A stretch of 35,598 bases of DNA, from NCBI GenBank assembly GCA_028822675.1, contig JAPKDE010000005.1, positions 1 through 35,598 of the forward strand. The letters run 5' to 3'. Below the pieces are notes generated by a model. It worked only from the letters and a program-made list of their open reading frames with translations. It was not told the origin of the DNA and made no database searches. Both the position numbers and the translations under genes were made by a program. The stretch comes from Dehalococcoidia bacterium. Lineage in GTDB: Bacteria > Chloroflexota > Dehalococcoidia > UBA3495. Positions 8,289 to 16,574 of this stretch are shown in pieces (within the stretch, counting starts at the first letter, position 1; the number at the start of each line of letters is the position of its first letter).

Positions 8289-9704
8289 CTATATTGGTGC
8301 CCGCTGGTTATGCCAATCGGTTGCTTGTTCGTAGGCATGGGCGACTTTTAGGACGGTCTCCTCAGCAAACGGACGACCAACTATTTGCAGCCCCATTGGC
8401 ATTCCCTCGGAACTGAACCCACAGGGCACTGAGATCGCCGGAGTCCCGGCCAGGTTGAACGGGCCGGTGAAGCTAATGCGCCCGGCAAGTCCGGTCAAGG
8501 CATGTTCTTTGCTCTGGATTCCGGGTGTGCTCTCCACCGGAGGCGCGGTGACCGGGCCGGTGGGCAGTACTAACACATCAACTTTTTCCAGTGCCTCCAG
8601 TATCTGCTGCCGGAGCATGGCGCGTATTTTCTGCGCTTTGTAGTAGGCCTGGGCCGGGATGATGCACCCAGTCAGAAAACGTATCTTATTGTTATGGTCT
8701 AGGTAATCGATGTGCGGCTCAAACACAGGGCGGTGCAGGTTGGCCCACTCGACACTCAGGATGGACATGGTCAGCGCTCCGGCGACAGGTGCCAGCGGGA
8801 TGGACACATCTTCGGACGACGCGCCCAATTCCTCCAGCACACCAATAGCCTTGGCAACTGTCTCTCGGAACTCGGGATCCAGGTTTGGCGAGTCCATCCG
8901 TTCTTGAATCACGCCAAGTTTTACGCCCTTGATGTCGCCGGTTAGGGCTTTGCAGTAGTCTGGCACCGGCACGTCCCACGTGTAAGCATCTTTGGGGTCG
9001 TGGCCGGCGATGGCCTGGATGGTGATTGCCGCATCTTCCACACTGCGGGAAATTGGGCCAACGGTGTCCATGGACCATGACCCGCCCAACACACCGTAAC
9101 GGCTGACCCGGCCATGGGAGGGACGCAAGCCAACCAGTCCACTAAAATTCGCCGGGCCTCTGATGGAGCCGCCCGTGTCTTCACCCAGCGACGTGGCGCA
9201 CAGAGAAGCCGCCGTGGCCGCGCCAGAACCACTGCTGGAGGTGCCGGGGTTTTTACTGAGATCCCACGGGTTACGGGGAGTGCCGTAGGGGTGGTGGTAA
9301 ATCTCCGCCATGGCAAACTCGCTCATGTTGAGCTTGCCAAGCAGCACTGCGCCAGCCTTTTTCAGGTTGGTGATGACCGTGGCGTCCTCGGTGGGAATGT
9401 TGTCTTGGAGGATGCTGGACCCGCCAGTGGTGAGTATTCCGGCCGTGTTGAACTGGTCTTTCACCGCCACTGGCACACCGTGCAGGGGCCCCAGATACTG
9501 GCCTTGGGCAATCTGAGACTCCGCCTGCCGGGCCGCTTCCAACGCCTGCTCACCGGTGATGGTGATGTAGGAGTTGAGCTTGGAATCTACTTCCTGAATC
9601 CGGTCCAGGTAGGCTTCGGTGGCTTCCACCGGCGAAACCTCTTTGGTCTCAATTAGCTTTGATAGCTGGGATGCGGTCAGAAATGGAATGTCTTTTTTGT
9701 CGAT
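8289..9704 (-). CDS. Amidase (amidase-signature family), probable ATC start
   Basis: An amidase-signature hydrolase that cleaves C-N amide bonds with a Ser-cisSer-Lys triad. In the 471-residue version the triad is K82 (PVAVKDQF), S156 (in GTSSSGSG) and S180 (DTGGSIRGPA). The first canonical start, GTG at 9629, would remove a conserved N-terminal helix: the open frame continues upstream as DIPFLTASQLSKLIETKE, which fits amidase N-termini, and is closed by a stop just beyond. The only codon at proper distance (5 bases) from AGGAG is ATC at 9704, so I set the start there, either a rare start or a mutated ATG. It follows the Rieske ferredoxin by 52 bases. The substrate is unknown, and it is distinct from gatA at 29567. 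Confidence 0.82.
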   Translation of the reverse strand: MDKKDIPFLTASQLSKLIETKEVSPVEATEAYLDRIQEVDSKLNSYITITGEQALEAARQAESQIAQGQYLGPLHGVPVAVKDQFNTAGILTTGGSSILQDNIPTEDATVITNLKKAGAVLLGKLNMSEFAMAEIYHHPYGTPRNPWDLSKNPGTSSSGSGAATAASLCATSLGEDTGGSIRGPANFSGLVGLRPSHGRVSRYGVLGGSWSMDTVGPISRSVEDAAITIQAIAGHDPKDAYTWDVPVPDYCKALTGDIKGVKLGVIQERMDSPNLDPEFRETVAKAIGVLEELGASSEDVSIPLAPVAGALTMSILSVEWANLHRPVFEPHIDYLDHNNKIRFLTGCIIPAQAYYKAQKIRAMLRQQILEALEKVDVLVLPTGPVTAPPVESTPGIQSKEHALTGLAGRISFTGPFNLAGTPAISVPCGFSSEGMPMGLQIVGRPFAEETVLKVAHAYEQATDWHNQRAPI

Positions 9705-9756
9705 GTTGGCTCCTGGACCACATTAAGGTGGCGCTGGCTTGAGTCCGGTTACTGGA

Positions 9757-10074
9757 TTAATCGTCGGGCAGTTCCGCCACCAAATGGCCGTCTTCCACAC
9801 TCACCGGAAACCCAACCAGCTTGGCGTTGGGACCGTTAACGCAGACGCCCTCGGTGTACTCAAATCTCCAGCCGTGGGCCGGACACATGAAGCATCCGGT
9901 CCAGTCCACAACCTCCACTGCCTGGTGCGGGCAAATATTGGAAAGTAGCTGATAAACGCCTTTCTTGCTGCGAGACAAGAAATACGTCCAGTCTCCGACT
10001 TTTATTTCTTTGGGCAGTTTGGGGAAATCAGACTCTAGTCCCAGATCGACTTTGATGGTCTTATACGTAGCCAT
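9757..10074 (-). CDS. Rieske [2Fe-2S] ferredoxin-like protein
   Basis: A 105-residue soluble Rieske protein. The cluster ligands are all present: C48 and H50 in CPHQ, C64 and H67 in CPAH. It resembles the small ferredoxin components that feed electrons to ring-hydroxylating oxygenases, or the Rieske domain of nitrite reductase small subunits. No membrane anchor or signal peptide is seen, so it is cytoplasmic. It is the first gene of the minus-strand set with the amidase, Ddn protein and nitroreductase, and is divergent from the GatC-like gene at 10235. Its electron acceptor could be the Rieske oxygenase at 11611-12885, but this is inference. Confidence 0.88.
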   Translation of the reverse strand: MATYKTIKVDLGLESDFPKLPKEIKVGDWTYFLSRSKKGVYQLLSNICPHQAVEVVDWTGCFMCPAHGWRFEYTEGVCVNGPNAKLVGFPVSVEDGHLVAELPDD

Positions 10075-10234
10075 AGGCTCAATTTAATCCTAATAGCAAA
10101 TGATTCTTGATTCCGGCCAGTATAGCCGACCAGCAATATCGCCTCAAGGCTGGTTGATACAATTCTGAAGCATCTTGACGGCGTTGCTTTTTTCAAGCAA
10201 TATTGGCTCACTTGAGCTGAACGGAGAGATTTCA

Positions 10235-10417
10235 ATGCCTGATCTAAGCAAGGACGATATTCGCGCCATGGGCAAAGCCGTGGGGCTGGACATCAACGAC
10301 CCGGAATTGACTGAAGTCACCTACAGCTTAAATGCTCTGCTGGAGTCGTTGGACGCCATCAATCCCCCTGGCTTGAACGATGTTGAGCCTCTGCCCATCA
10401 TTCTGCCTCCGGTATAG
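10235..10417 (+). CDS. Small GatC-like protein next to an amidase cluster
   Basis: A 60-residue protein. Its middle and end (DPELTEVTYSLNALLESLDA, then a Pro-rich VEPLPIILPPV) resemble the helix and the extended tail of GatC, the small subunit that wraps the amidase GatA. The true gatC, with the normal length, lies at 29272. I set the start at ATG 10235 because GGAGAG lies just before it; a longer version beginning at 10175 adds a non-conserved stretch. It is divergent from the Rieske-amidase group, which suggests it may be a subunit or chaperone of that amidase. The resemblance is from motif memory only. Confidence 0.65.
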   Translation: MPDLSKDDIRAMGKAVGLDINDPELTEVTYSLNALLESLDAINPPGLNDVEPLPIILPPV

Positions 10418-10438
10418 CCTCCTAACAATGCAAAACAT

Positions 10439-10469
10439 AAGGCCACCGATTACTCGGTGGCCTTTTTAA
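10439..10469. terminator. Bidirectional intrinsic terminator
   Basis: AAGGCCACCGA pairs perfectly with TCGGTGGCCTT around a TTAC loop and is followed by five T residues, with A-rich sequence on the other side. It lies between the convergent GatC-like gene and the alcohol dehydrogenase and can serve both. Confidence 0.88.
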
Positions 10470-10491
10470 TTTGGCATTTAACTTCCAAATG

Positions 10492-11580
10492 CTAGTAACG
10501 AATTATCGTCCTGGCCACTTCGCCTTGATCCAGCGCCTCAAACGCAGAGTTGATTTCCTCTAGTTTTAGGGTCGCACTGATCAATTCGTCCAGTTTTAGG
10601 CGTCGGGCCATATAAAGGTCTATCAACATTGGCATATCAGCCCTGGGGTAGCAGGAACCGTAGGTACAGCCCATCAAGACTCGGTCTAGGTGCAAGAAGT
10701 CGGGGTCGATTTTGAGTTCTGCCCCAGTCGGGGTCACGCCCACAACCACGGTGGTGCCGCCACGTTTGGTCGTGGCCAGAGCCTGGTTGATGGCGTCCGT
10801 AGAGCCGATTACTTCGAACGCGTAATCAGCCATCTCGCCCCGTGTAATGTCTTTGACCCTCTCCAGCACGTCCTCTCCGGAGGCGTCCACCATGTGGGTA
10901 GCGCCAAATTGCAGGGCATTCTCCAGTTTGTTGCCGTAGATATCCACGGCGATGATGGCCTCGGCCCCGGCCAACACTGCGCCTTGGATCACATTCAGGC
11001 CTACACCGCCCGCGCCAATGACCACCACGCTACTGCCCGGTTTCACCTTGGCAGTATTGATAACCGCACCCACACCGGTGGTCACGCCGCAACCAATCAG
11101 GGCCATGCGGTCCAGGGGGGCGTCTTCGCGTATCTTCACCAGGCTGTCTTCAGGCACCACGGCATATTCTCCAAAGGTGGAGAGTCCGTTAAAGTGATGC
11201 ACTTCCTGGGAGCCGTTCCGTAGCCGGGTTGTGCCGTCCAGCATCTTGCCACGCAGTTGGTAGCGGGCTTCACAGAGGTTCTGCCGTCCCTTCACGCAAT
11301 AGGAGCAGTGCCCGCAGGTGGGAACAAAAGACAGCACTACGTGGTCGCCCGGCTTGGCGTAGGTAACACCAGGGCCGATTTCTTCGACTATCCCGGCACC
11401 CTCATGGCCTAGCACCACGGGCATGGGGTGTTCCCGGTCGCCTTTCATGTAGTGCAGGTCACTGTGGCAAACACCGCTGGCGGTGAGTTTGACCAATACT
11501 TCGTGCTCTTTGGGGCCTCCCAACTCCAGGTTTTCTATGACCAGTGGTTGAAATTTTTCATATAGGACGGCTGCTTTCAT
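10492..11580 (-). CDS. Zinc-dependent alcohol dehydrogenase (MDR family)
   Basis: A 362-residue medium-chain alcohol dehydrogenase. Catalytic zinc ligands are visible as C38 (GVCHSDLH) and H59/E60 (LGHEGAG). The structural zinc site is complete: C89, C92, C95 and C103 in CGHCSYCVKGRQNLC. The Rossmann motif GAGGVGLNVIQGA is followed by VDIYGNK, so NAD is the likely cofactor. It resembles class III-like and nicotinoprotein alcohol dehydrogenases. It starts 30 bases after the Rieske oxygenase stop codon on the same strand. The pair could oxidise the hydroxylated product of the oxygenase, which is an inference from order only. Substrate unknown. Confidence 0.92.
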   Translation of the reverse strand: MKAAVLYEKFQPLVIENLELGGPKEHEVLVKLTASGVCHSDLHYMKGDREHPMPVVLGHEGAGIVEEIGPGVTYAKPGDHVVLSFVPTCGHCSYCVKGRQNLCEARYQLRGKMLDGTTRLRNGSQEVHHFNGLSTFGEYAVVPEDSLVKIREDAPLDRMALIGCGVTTGVGAVINTAKVKPGSSVVVIGAGGVGLNVIQGAVLAGAEAIIAVDIYGNKLENALQFGATHMVDASGEDVLERVKDITRGEMADYAFEVIGSTDAINQALATTKRGGTTVVVGVTPTGAELKIDPDFLHLDRVLMGCTYGSCYPRADMPMLIDLYMARRLKLDELISATLKLEEINSAFEALDQGEVARTIIRY

Positions 11581-11610
11581 CTTCTCTCTCTAGTTGTTTC
11601 GTGGGAAGGA

Positions 11611-12885
11611 CTAGTGCGGGTACATCTGTGCTTCAAGGGCCTCTTTCCAGTCTGCGTCCTTTGGCAGAATGCCATCAATGGCCCTAACGTTGTAATAGGA
11701 ATCGCCGGTGCCAGGCGGGTCGCCGCCGTCGGCTACTGTACCAGCCGCGTCGATCAACATGCGCCGGGCGATGACGATGGCCAAATCGCTGGCAGACAGG
11801 TTCTCTTTGGTTCGGTCCACTATGGGGCCCATGCTTTCTTGAATCGCCTGGTCCTGAATATTGATGCCTTCGATGCCGGTGAAAGTCTCGTATTTTTGCA
11901 CCTGACGGTCAATCATCCAATCGTTGGACTTGTTACGTCTGGTCCGGAAGTCGGGCAGAACCTCGCCCGGTCCTCGGCCCAATTGAATCTCTTCTTCGCG
12001 GTCACCATCAGTCAGGGGCTGTCCACCAAAATTGTAAACCCAGTTGTAGACCATGCAGTTTTCGTCATCCATGGGTACCCAAACGTGGCCCGCGATGAGT
12101 TTACGGGGTTCCTGTCCCTGCAGTCCGAACTGCAGAGGGCGCAATTGATGGAAGGGCATCACATAGTGATAACCGCGTATCAGGTTGCCCCTGTCTCCAA
12201 TGTCGCGGATGCCGGCGTAGCGGTAACCGTAGTCGGTGCGGTCCACCTCCAGCTTGGGAGGGTCGCCCTTGACTAGGTTGGTGTTGACGGAGATACCCGG
12301 CCGTGTGGTGGTCTCGCTGATACGGCGGTGCAAGATTGGCGCATGGGCGGTGTCGATGCCACCTTCCAGTGCCTGCAGCCAGTTGCACTCCTGCCAGTTT
12401 TTGGTCACCAGCCGGTGGCTTTCCGGCACTTGGGTCCATTCAAACTCGGGCAGCGGCGGCTGTTTTTCTGCCGGGCCCATGTAGGTCCAAATCAGGTCTC
12501 CCATCTCCACAACCGGATAGGAAGTTGTCTTGATCTTGCTGGCATAGTCGCTGTCGGACGCTTCATTCATCATGTCCAAGCAATTACCGGCCACGTCAAA
12601 TTTCCAGCCGTGGTAGACACAACGGAGGCCGCTTTCTTCGTTACGGCCAAAGAACAAGGAAGTCATCCGGTGCGGGCAAAACTCACTGAGCAGACCCACT
12701 TTCCCCTCAGTATCTCTGAAGGCCACTAGTTGTTCGCCCAGAAGCTTCACGCGTATCGGAGGGCAGTCGGGTTCCGGAAGTTCGCTGGCCAGCAGCGCAG
12801 GTAACCAATAACGCCGCATTACATCACCCATGGGGGTGTCTTGGTCGGTCCTCGTCAGTGTTTCGTTATCTTCTCTGGTCAACAT
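11611..12885 (-). CDS. Rieske non-heme iron oxygenase, large subunit
   Basis: A 424-residue aromatic-ring-hydroxylating type oxygenase, closer to the phthalate/vanillate group than to naphthalene dioxygenase. The Rieske cluster ligands are C70, H72 (FCPHR) and C89, H92 (CVYHGW). The mononuclear iron site is in GGIDTAHAPILHR, giving D178, H181 and H186. Such enzymes use a separate reductase and sometimes a ferredoxin; a small Rieske protein is encoded at 9757-10074, but no reductase is seen. The ATG at 12885 is preceded by GGAG eight bases away; a TTG at 12900 would add five residues and lacks a ribosome binding site. It is followed directly by an alcohol dehydrogenase. The substrate cannot be named. 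Confidence 0.92.
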   Translation of the reverse strand: MLTREDNETLTRTDQDTPMGDVMRRYWLPALLASELPEPDCPPIRVKLLGEQLVAFRDTEGKVGLLSEFCPHRMTSLFFGRNEESGLRCVYHGWKFDVAGNCLDMMNEASDSDYASKIKTTSYPVVEMGDLIWTYMGPAEKQPPLPEFEWTQVPESHRLVTKNWQECNWLQALEGGIDTAHAPILHRRISETTTRPGISVNTNLVKGDPPKLEVDRTDYGYRYAGIRDIGDRGNLIRGYHYVMPFHQLRPLQFGLQGQEPRKLIAGHVWVPMDDENCMVYNWVYNFGGQPLTDGDREEEIQLGRGPGEVLPDFRTRRNKSNDWMIDRQVQKYETFTGIEGINIQDQAIQESMGPIVDRTKENLSASDLAIVIARRMLIDAAGTVADGGDPPGTGDSYYNVRAIDGILPKDADWKEALEAQMYPH

Positions 12886-13170
12886 GGGGGTAATCTCCAA
12901 ATCGCGCCAGATTGCGCTTAAATTCCGGTCATTGATGCGGCAATATTATCACCTCGCCGGCGGTTTTGGTCCCAGAGCCATCAACGATTGCCGCCCGAAG
13001 ATATTCAATATTGGGTTTGGGGTTGGGTGTGATTTGTCGCATGGATATTAAACAAAAATAGCTATACTTTTTTATAACACCAAATATTTAACTAAACGTT
13101 TTACCCGTGGCTAAGCCTTATATCGACCAAATTCGACAACATGGGCCAACGGGTCTTAGTAGGAGAATTT

Positions 13171-15078
13171 ATGAATTGGACGTTGAATTCATCCGGACCG
13201 GCACTCCTGGCAAAAGCCAAGAGACCTTTGTCCGTTGTATTCATTTTGGGCGTAGCTTTTCTACTCATGTGGGCGGCGTCGATGTCTACCGCATCTGCCG
13301 ACCAACACGGCGAAGAAGCAGCCTTTGATAACAATGAACAGTGCATGATTTCGACCATTGGTTATGCACCGGATAACTTGAACGACCTGACAGACGACCA
13401 GAGGGAGTTAATAAAGGAGCAATGCTCAAACAACAGCCGCGAGTCTGCGGCCGAACATGAGAAGTCTGTCGCACTGAAGCAATGCGTGATCGACACGGTT
13501 GGGTTCCTACCCACAGATATGTCTGACCTCACCCCTGAGGAGCTCCAGTTAGTTGGACAAAACTGCGCAAACCCAGGCCAAAGCAACCAGCCACAGCGCA
13601 ACTCCATTGGGCAACAAGGCCAACAAGGGCCGCAGGGTGGACAACAGGGGTCGCAAGGCGGCCAAAACCAACAAGGTTCTGGGATCGACCCGGTGACTGA
13701 GGAGTGCATCGTCCGTGTCCTTGGTTACCTACCAGAAGGCCCGGAAGACATGACCGAGGAACAGAAAATTGCCTTGGGTCAGGATTGTTTCGGACAGAAT
13801 CACCAGAGCCAAGGGCCACCACCCCAGAACGGAGGCATGGATGAAGCCACGAAACAGTGCATCATCGACACCTTGGGTTTCATGCCTGAAGGCAAGGATG
13901 AATTAACTGAAGACCAGATGATTATGATTGGCGAGGCGTGTTTCGCCGGAGAACGGGACGACGGTAATCGTCGGGAGCCCGGTCAAGATAATAGCCCGGA
14001 CGAACAGACTCTGCAGTGCATCACCGATGTCCTGGGATTCCTGCCGGAGCGCCCGGAAGACCTAACACCCGAGCAACATTCGCTGATTAGACGCGAATGC
14101 TTCCAGGGTGAAGGCAATCTGGGCCCAAGAGAACTCCGTGAAGAGGAAAGGCAGTGCGTGCTTGACGTGCTAGGCTTCCTGCCCGAGCGGCCAGAAGACC
14201 TAACCGACCAACAGCGCATGGATCTGGGCAGAGAATGCTTCTCTAATGATCAACATCGCCCGCCGCCGACCGACGAAAACACACAGTGCATCATCTACGT
14301 TTTGGGTTACCTACCCGCCGGGCCTGGAGAAGTTTCACCAGAGCAGATGGCTATGTTGGGCGAGGCCTGTTTCACCAACGGACGTGGCAATGGTGAAGGC
14401 CGTGACGATGGTCGTGGCGACCAGAGTGACCGCAACGAGGAAGATGAAGCAGCCAACCAGTGCATCATCGACATGTTGGGCTTCTTGCCAGAACACCCGG
14501 AAGACCTGTCCTACGATGACAAGGCCCGTGTCGGCGCCGCATGTTTTGGTATGAACCTCAGCAACGCCGATGACTTAGGTCACAGCGCAGTTGAGTGTAT
14601 TCAGGGCCTATTTGGGTACCTACCCGACAGCCCCGATGCAATGACCGACGCCGAGAAAGCTCTGGTTAACGAAGAGTGCTTCGGCGAGAACTTCATAAAC
14701 GATGTTGGAGAAGACGTCGGGGTCGAAGACGACTTAGCTCAGTGTTTGGTTGATGTCCTTGGTTACATGCCCACCAGCCCAGACGCTCTGAATAACGAGG
14801 AGAAGATTCTGGTTGCGCGAGAGTGCTTTGGCCAGGACATTCCGGAAGGCGGCCCCAGCCAGGATGAAGTCAAGAACGACCCTAGTGACGCTGCCGGCAA
14901 CGGTGGCCCTCGCGATGGCAACGGAGGTGGAGACCCCCGTAGCAATAACGGTGGCGGTGACCGGGACACCGAGGCTCTAGTGAGGTGTGCGGTTGAGGTT
15001 TTGGGCTACGTGCCCGAGAGCGTTGCAACCCTCACGGACGAGGAAAAGCAACTGATTGCCGACGTCTGCTTTAAGTAA
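13171..15078 (+). CDS. Exported protein of eleven C-x26-C repeats
   Basis: A 635-residue exported protein that I do not recognise as a named family. Residues 1-44 form a signal peptide (basic KAKR, long hydrophobic stretch, likely cut at ASA-DQ). The rest consists of eleven copies of a unit with an invariant C-x26-C spacing, consensus C(I/V)xDxLGFLPExPEDLTxEQ...CF, joined by variable acidic, Gly-, Gln- or Asn-rich linkers. One linker near 150-170 is Gln/Gly-rich. All 22 cysteines lie in the repeats. Each unit probably forms a disulfide-locked helical hairpin outside the membrane. I chose ATG 13171 over 13141 because of AGGAG just upstream. It converges on a lipoprotein with a related Cys-paired repeat. 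Function unknown; binding or structural roles are guesses. Confidence 0.82.
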   Translation: MNWTLNSSGPALLAKAKRPLSVVFILGVAFLLMWAASMSTASADQHGEEAAFDNNEQCMISTIGYAPDNLNDLTDDQRELIKEQCSNNSRESAAEHEKSVALKQCVIDTVGFLPTDMSDLTPEELQLVGQNCANPGQSNQPQRNSIGQQGQQGPQGGQQGSQGGQNQQGSGIDPVTEECIVRVLGYLPEGPEDMTEEQKIALGQDCFGQNHQSQGPPPQNGGMDEATKQCIIDTLGFMPEGKDELTEDQMIMIGEACFAGERDDGNRREPGQDNSPDEQTLQCITDVLGFLPERPEDLTPEQHSLIRRECFQGEGNLGPRELREEERQCVLDVLGFLPERPEDLTDQQRMDLGRECFSNDQHRPPPTDENTQCIIYVLGYLPAGPGEVSPEQMAMLGEACFTNGRGNGEGRDDGRGDQSDRNEEDEAANQCIIDMLGFLPEHPEDLSYDDKARVGAACFGMNLSNADDLGHSAVECIQGLFGYLPDSPDAMTDAEKALVNEECFGENFINDVGEDVGVEDDLAQCLVDVLGYMPTSPDALNNEEKILVARECFGQDIPEGGPSQDEVKNDPSDAAGNGGPRDGNGGGDPRSNNGGGDRDTEALVRCAVEVLGYVPESVATLTDEEKQLIADVCFK

Positions 15079-15106
15079 GTGACCAGTTCCTACAAGGTTC
15101 TAAATT

Positions 15107-15146
15107 AAAGAAGCCCGGGTCTTGGTACCAAGACCCGGGCTTCTTT
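15107..15146. terminator. Perfect 40-bp palindrome, bidirectional terminator
   Basis: Twenty bases are followed immediately by their exact reverse complement, centred on GGTACC, with AAAG at the left end and CTTT at the right. It lies between the stop codons of two convergent genes and should act as terminator for both. The lack of any unpaired loop in the symmetric reading is unusual. Confidence 0.85.
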
Positions 15147-15195
15147 TGCGTTTGGCTAAGTTTGGCTTCAGAAATATTGGTGGCCAATGGATCAG

Positions 15196-16155
15196 CTAGG
15201 GCGTTAACCCCAGGGCGTCCATCACAACGCAGTTACCCAGTATCTGTTCTTCACTGGTACTCAACGGGAGGACTGCAGACGCCACAACCTGGGCAACGTC
15301 TTTACCCAGTTCTTTGGTCAAGCAGGCCATCACACCAACCGTTACCGTGGTGGAGGTAGTCGTGGACTCCGGCACTGCTGAGCCCAGCAAACAGCCGCCA
15401 AGTGCCGCTTGCTGCTCATTGGTTAAATCTTGGGATCCGGATGCCACTACTGCGGCCAAATCTGTTCCTAAGGAACCCTCCAAGCAGGCCACCACACTGC
15501 CAGACAAGGATGTTGTAGTTGTGCTGCTGGCCAAACTTGCTGACAGCACGCAATTGCCCAGCAAGGTCTCTTGCACTTCGGTGAGGGGTATGCCTCCCGA
15601 TGCCACAGCACGGGCCAGGTCTTCTGATAGGCTTTCTTCCAAGCAGGCCACTATCGGGTCGGTGGCCGAGGAAGCGCTGGCCGCTGTGGTCGCCATGGAA
15701 ACGGAGAGCACACAGTTACCCAGGATGGTAGTTACCTCGGTCGTCAGTGGTATCAGACCGGATTCAACAACCCGGGCCACGGCTTCTCCCAACTCCTCTG
15801 TTAGACAGGCCAGGATACTGGACTCCGCAGACTGGACGTCTTCCAGTGACGCCGCCAACAGGCATTTACTAAGAGCGGCCTCCTGCTCTGGAGTCGACGC
15901 CACCAAGTTTGAGAGTGCCGCCTCAGGTCCGTCTGCACCAATGCTCTCTGCCAAGCATGCGCCAACCGACTCTCCCAGAGATACCATGGTGGCTGGTTCG
16001 CTGGTTGGTGCTCGGGTTGCGCTTGGTAGCGGTGTTTCGGTGGGTACCGCCGTCGCAGCAGGTGCTGCTGTAGGTTCAGAATTAGACGACCCGCCGCAGG
16101 CTGCTACGGCCAGTATTGTTACTCCAACCAATATGACAATAATTACACTTTTCAT
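15196..16155 (-). CDS. Lipoprotein of five C-x30-C repeats
   Basis: A 319-residue secreted lipoprotein. A short hydrophobic signal ends in the lipobox LAVAAC (C20), then a Pro/Thr/Ala-rich tether of about 40 residues, then five repeats of C(L)xxxLG...SGxxPLT...LGNC, each with an invariant C-x30-C spacing. Residue G30 of each unit before the second Cys is conserved except in the first. Linkers are Ser/Thr-rich. The repeat shares the pattern Cys-hydrophobic-x3-(L/I)G...LTxE...Cys with the 11-repeat protein on the opposite strand, so the two are probably distant relatives. I cannot assign a known domain. It would sit on the outer face of the cytoplasmic membrane. TATAAT on the minus strand at 16163-16168 lies only about eight bases before the ATG. 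Confidence 0.85.
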   Translation of the reverse strand: MKSVIIVILVGVTILAVAACGGSSNSEPTAAPAATAVPTETPLPSATRAPTSEPATMVSLGESVGACLAESIGADGPEAALSNLVASTPEQEAALSKCLLAASLEDVQSAESSILACLTEELGEAVARVVESGLIPLTTEVTTILGNCVLSVSMATTAASASSATDPIVACLEESLSEDLARAVASGGIPLTEVQETLLGNCVLSASLASSTTTTSLSGSVVACLEGSLGTDLAAVVASGSQDLTNEQQAALGGCLLGSAVPESTTTSTTVTVGVMACLTKELGKDVAQVVASAVLPLSTSEEQILGNCVVMDALGLTP

Positions 16156-16574
16156 AGGCCAAATTATAAAAACATGGCATTGCTATTACTAACCGCACTT
16201 CGATTGTTTTCGTTTTTTATTACTTGACCTTCCCTGCAAATCATTGGATTACTGAGCGATCCCGACCTAATAATCCGTTTGTTCGTGTTGTTTTTATTGG
16301 CGGGATCTATTCGGTTTCCCAGCCAACAATTCGGGGTTAGAGACGTTAAAGGACTTATCTAATTCTGCGGGAAATCTATCTGTCCAAGTATGCGAAATCA
16401 GTTGACACCACCCAGACGTGGCTCTACAATCGGTCACACTTCGAGACTGATCTTATAAGAACCGGTATGATGGGGCACTAATGCGCCATTTGTTCTGATT
16501 TCTCAACTAGTTTCGCTTGAACACGCCGTCGATCAACCCTTAAAGATTTGCGGCAATGGATAGGTACTTATCAG
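16156..16574. other. Gene-free 419-bp stretch with one promoter
   Basis: No open frame with support is seen here. The left edge holds the minus-strand TATAAT of the lipoprotein. A sigma70-like promoter (16402-16430) points right. Nothing else is recognised. Confidence 0.5.
16402..16430 (+). promoter_or_regulatory. Sigma70-like promoter TTGACA-N17-TACAAT
   Basis: TTGACA at 16402-16407 is followed by exactly 17 bases and TACAAT at 16425-16430, one mismatch from the -10 consensus. It is oriented toward the flavoprotein gene at 16575, which would give a leader of about 135 bases. Confidence 0.6.

Noticed and set aside
13357..15078. EF-hand or dockerin-like reading of the acidic repeats in the Cys-repeat protein
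   Set aside because: The DxDxDG-type calcium loop spacing is not present; conservation is centred on the two Cys and the LG-x-x-P segment.
15314..16192. Long plus-strand open frame opposite the repeat lipoprotein
   Set aside because: It lies fully antisense to a gene with a clear lipobox and five regular repeats. It has no ribosome binding site or recognisable domain.
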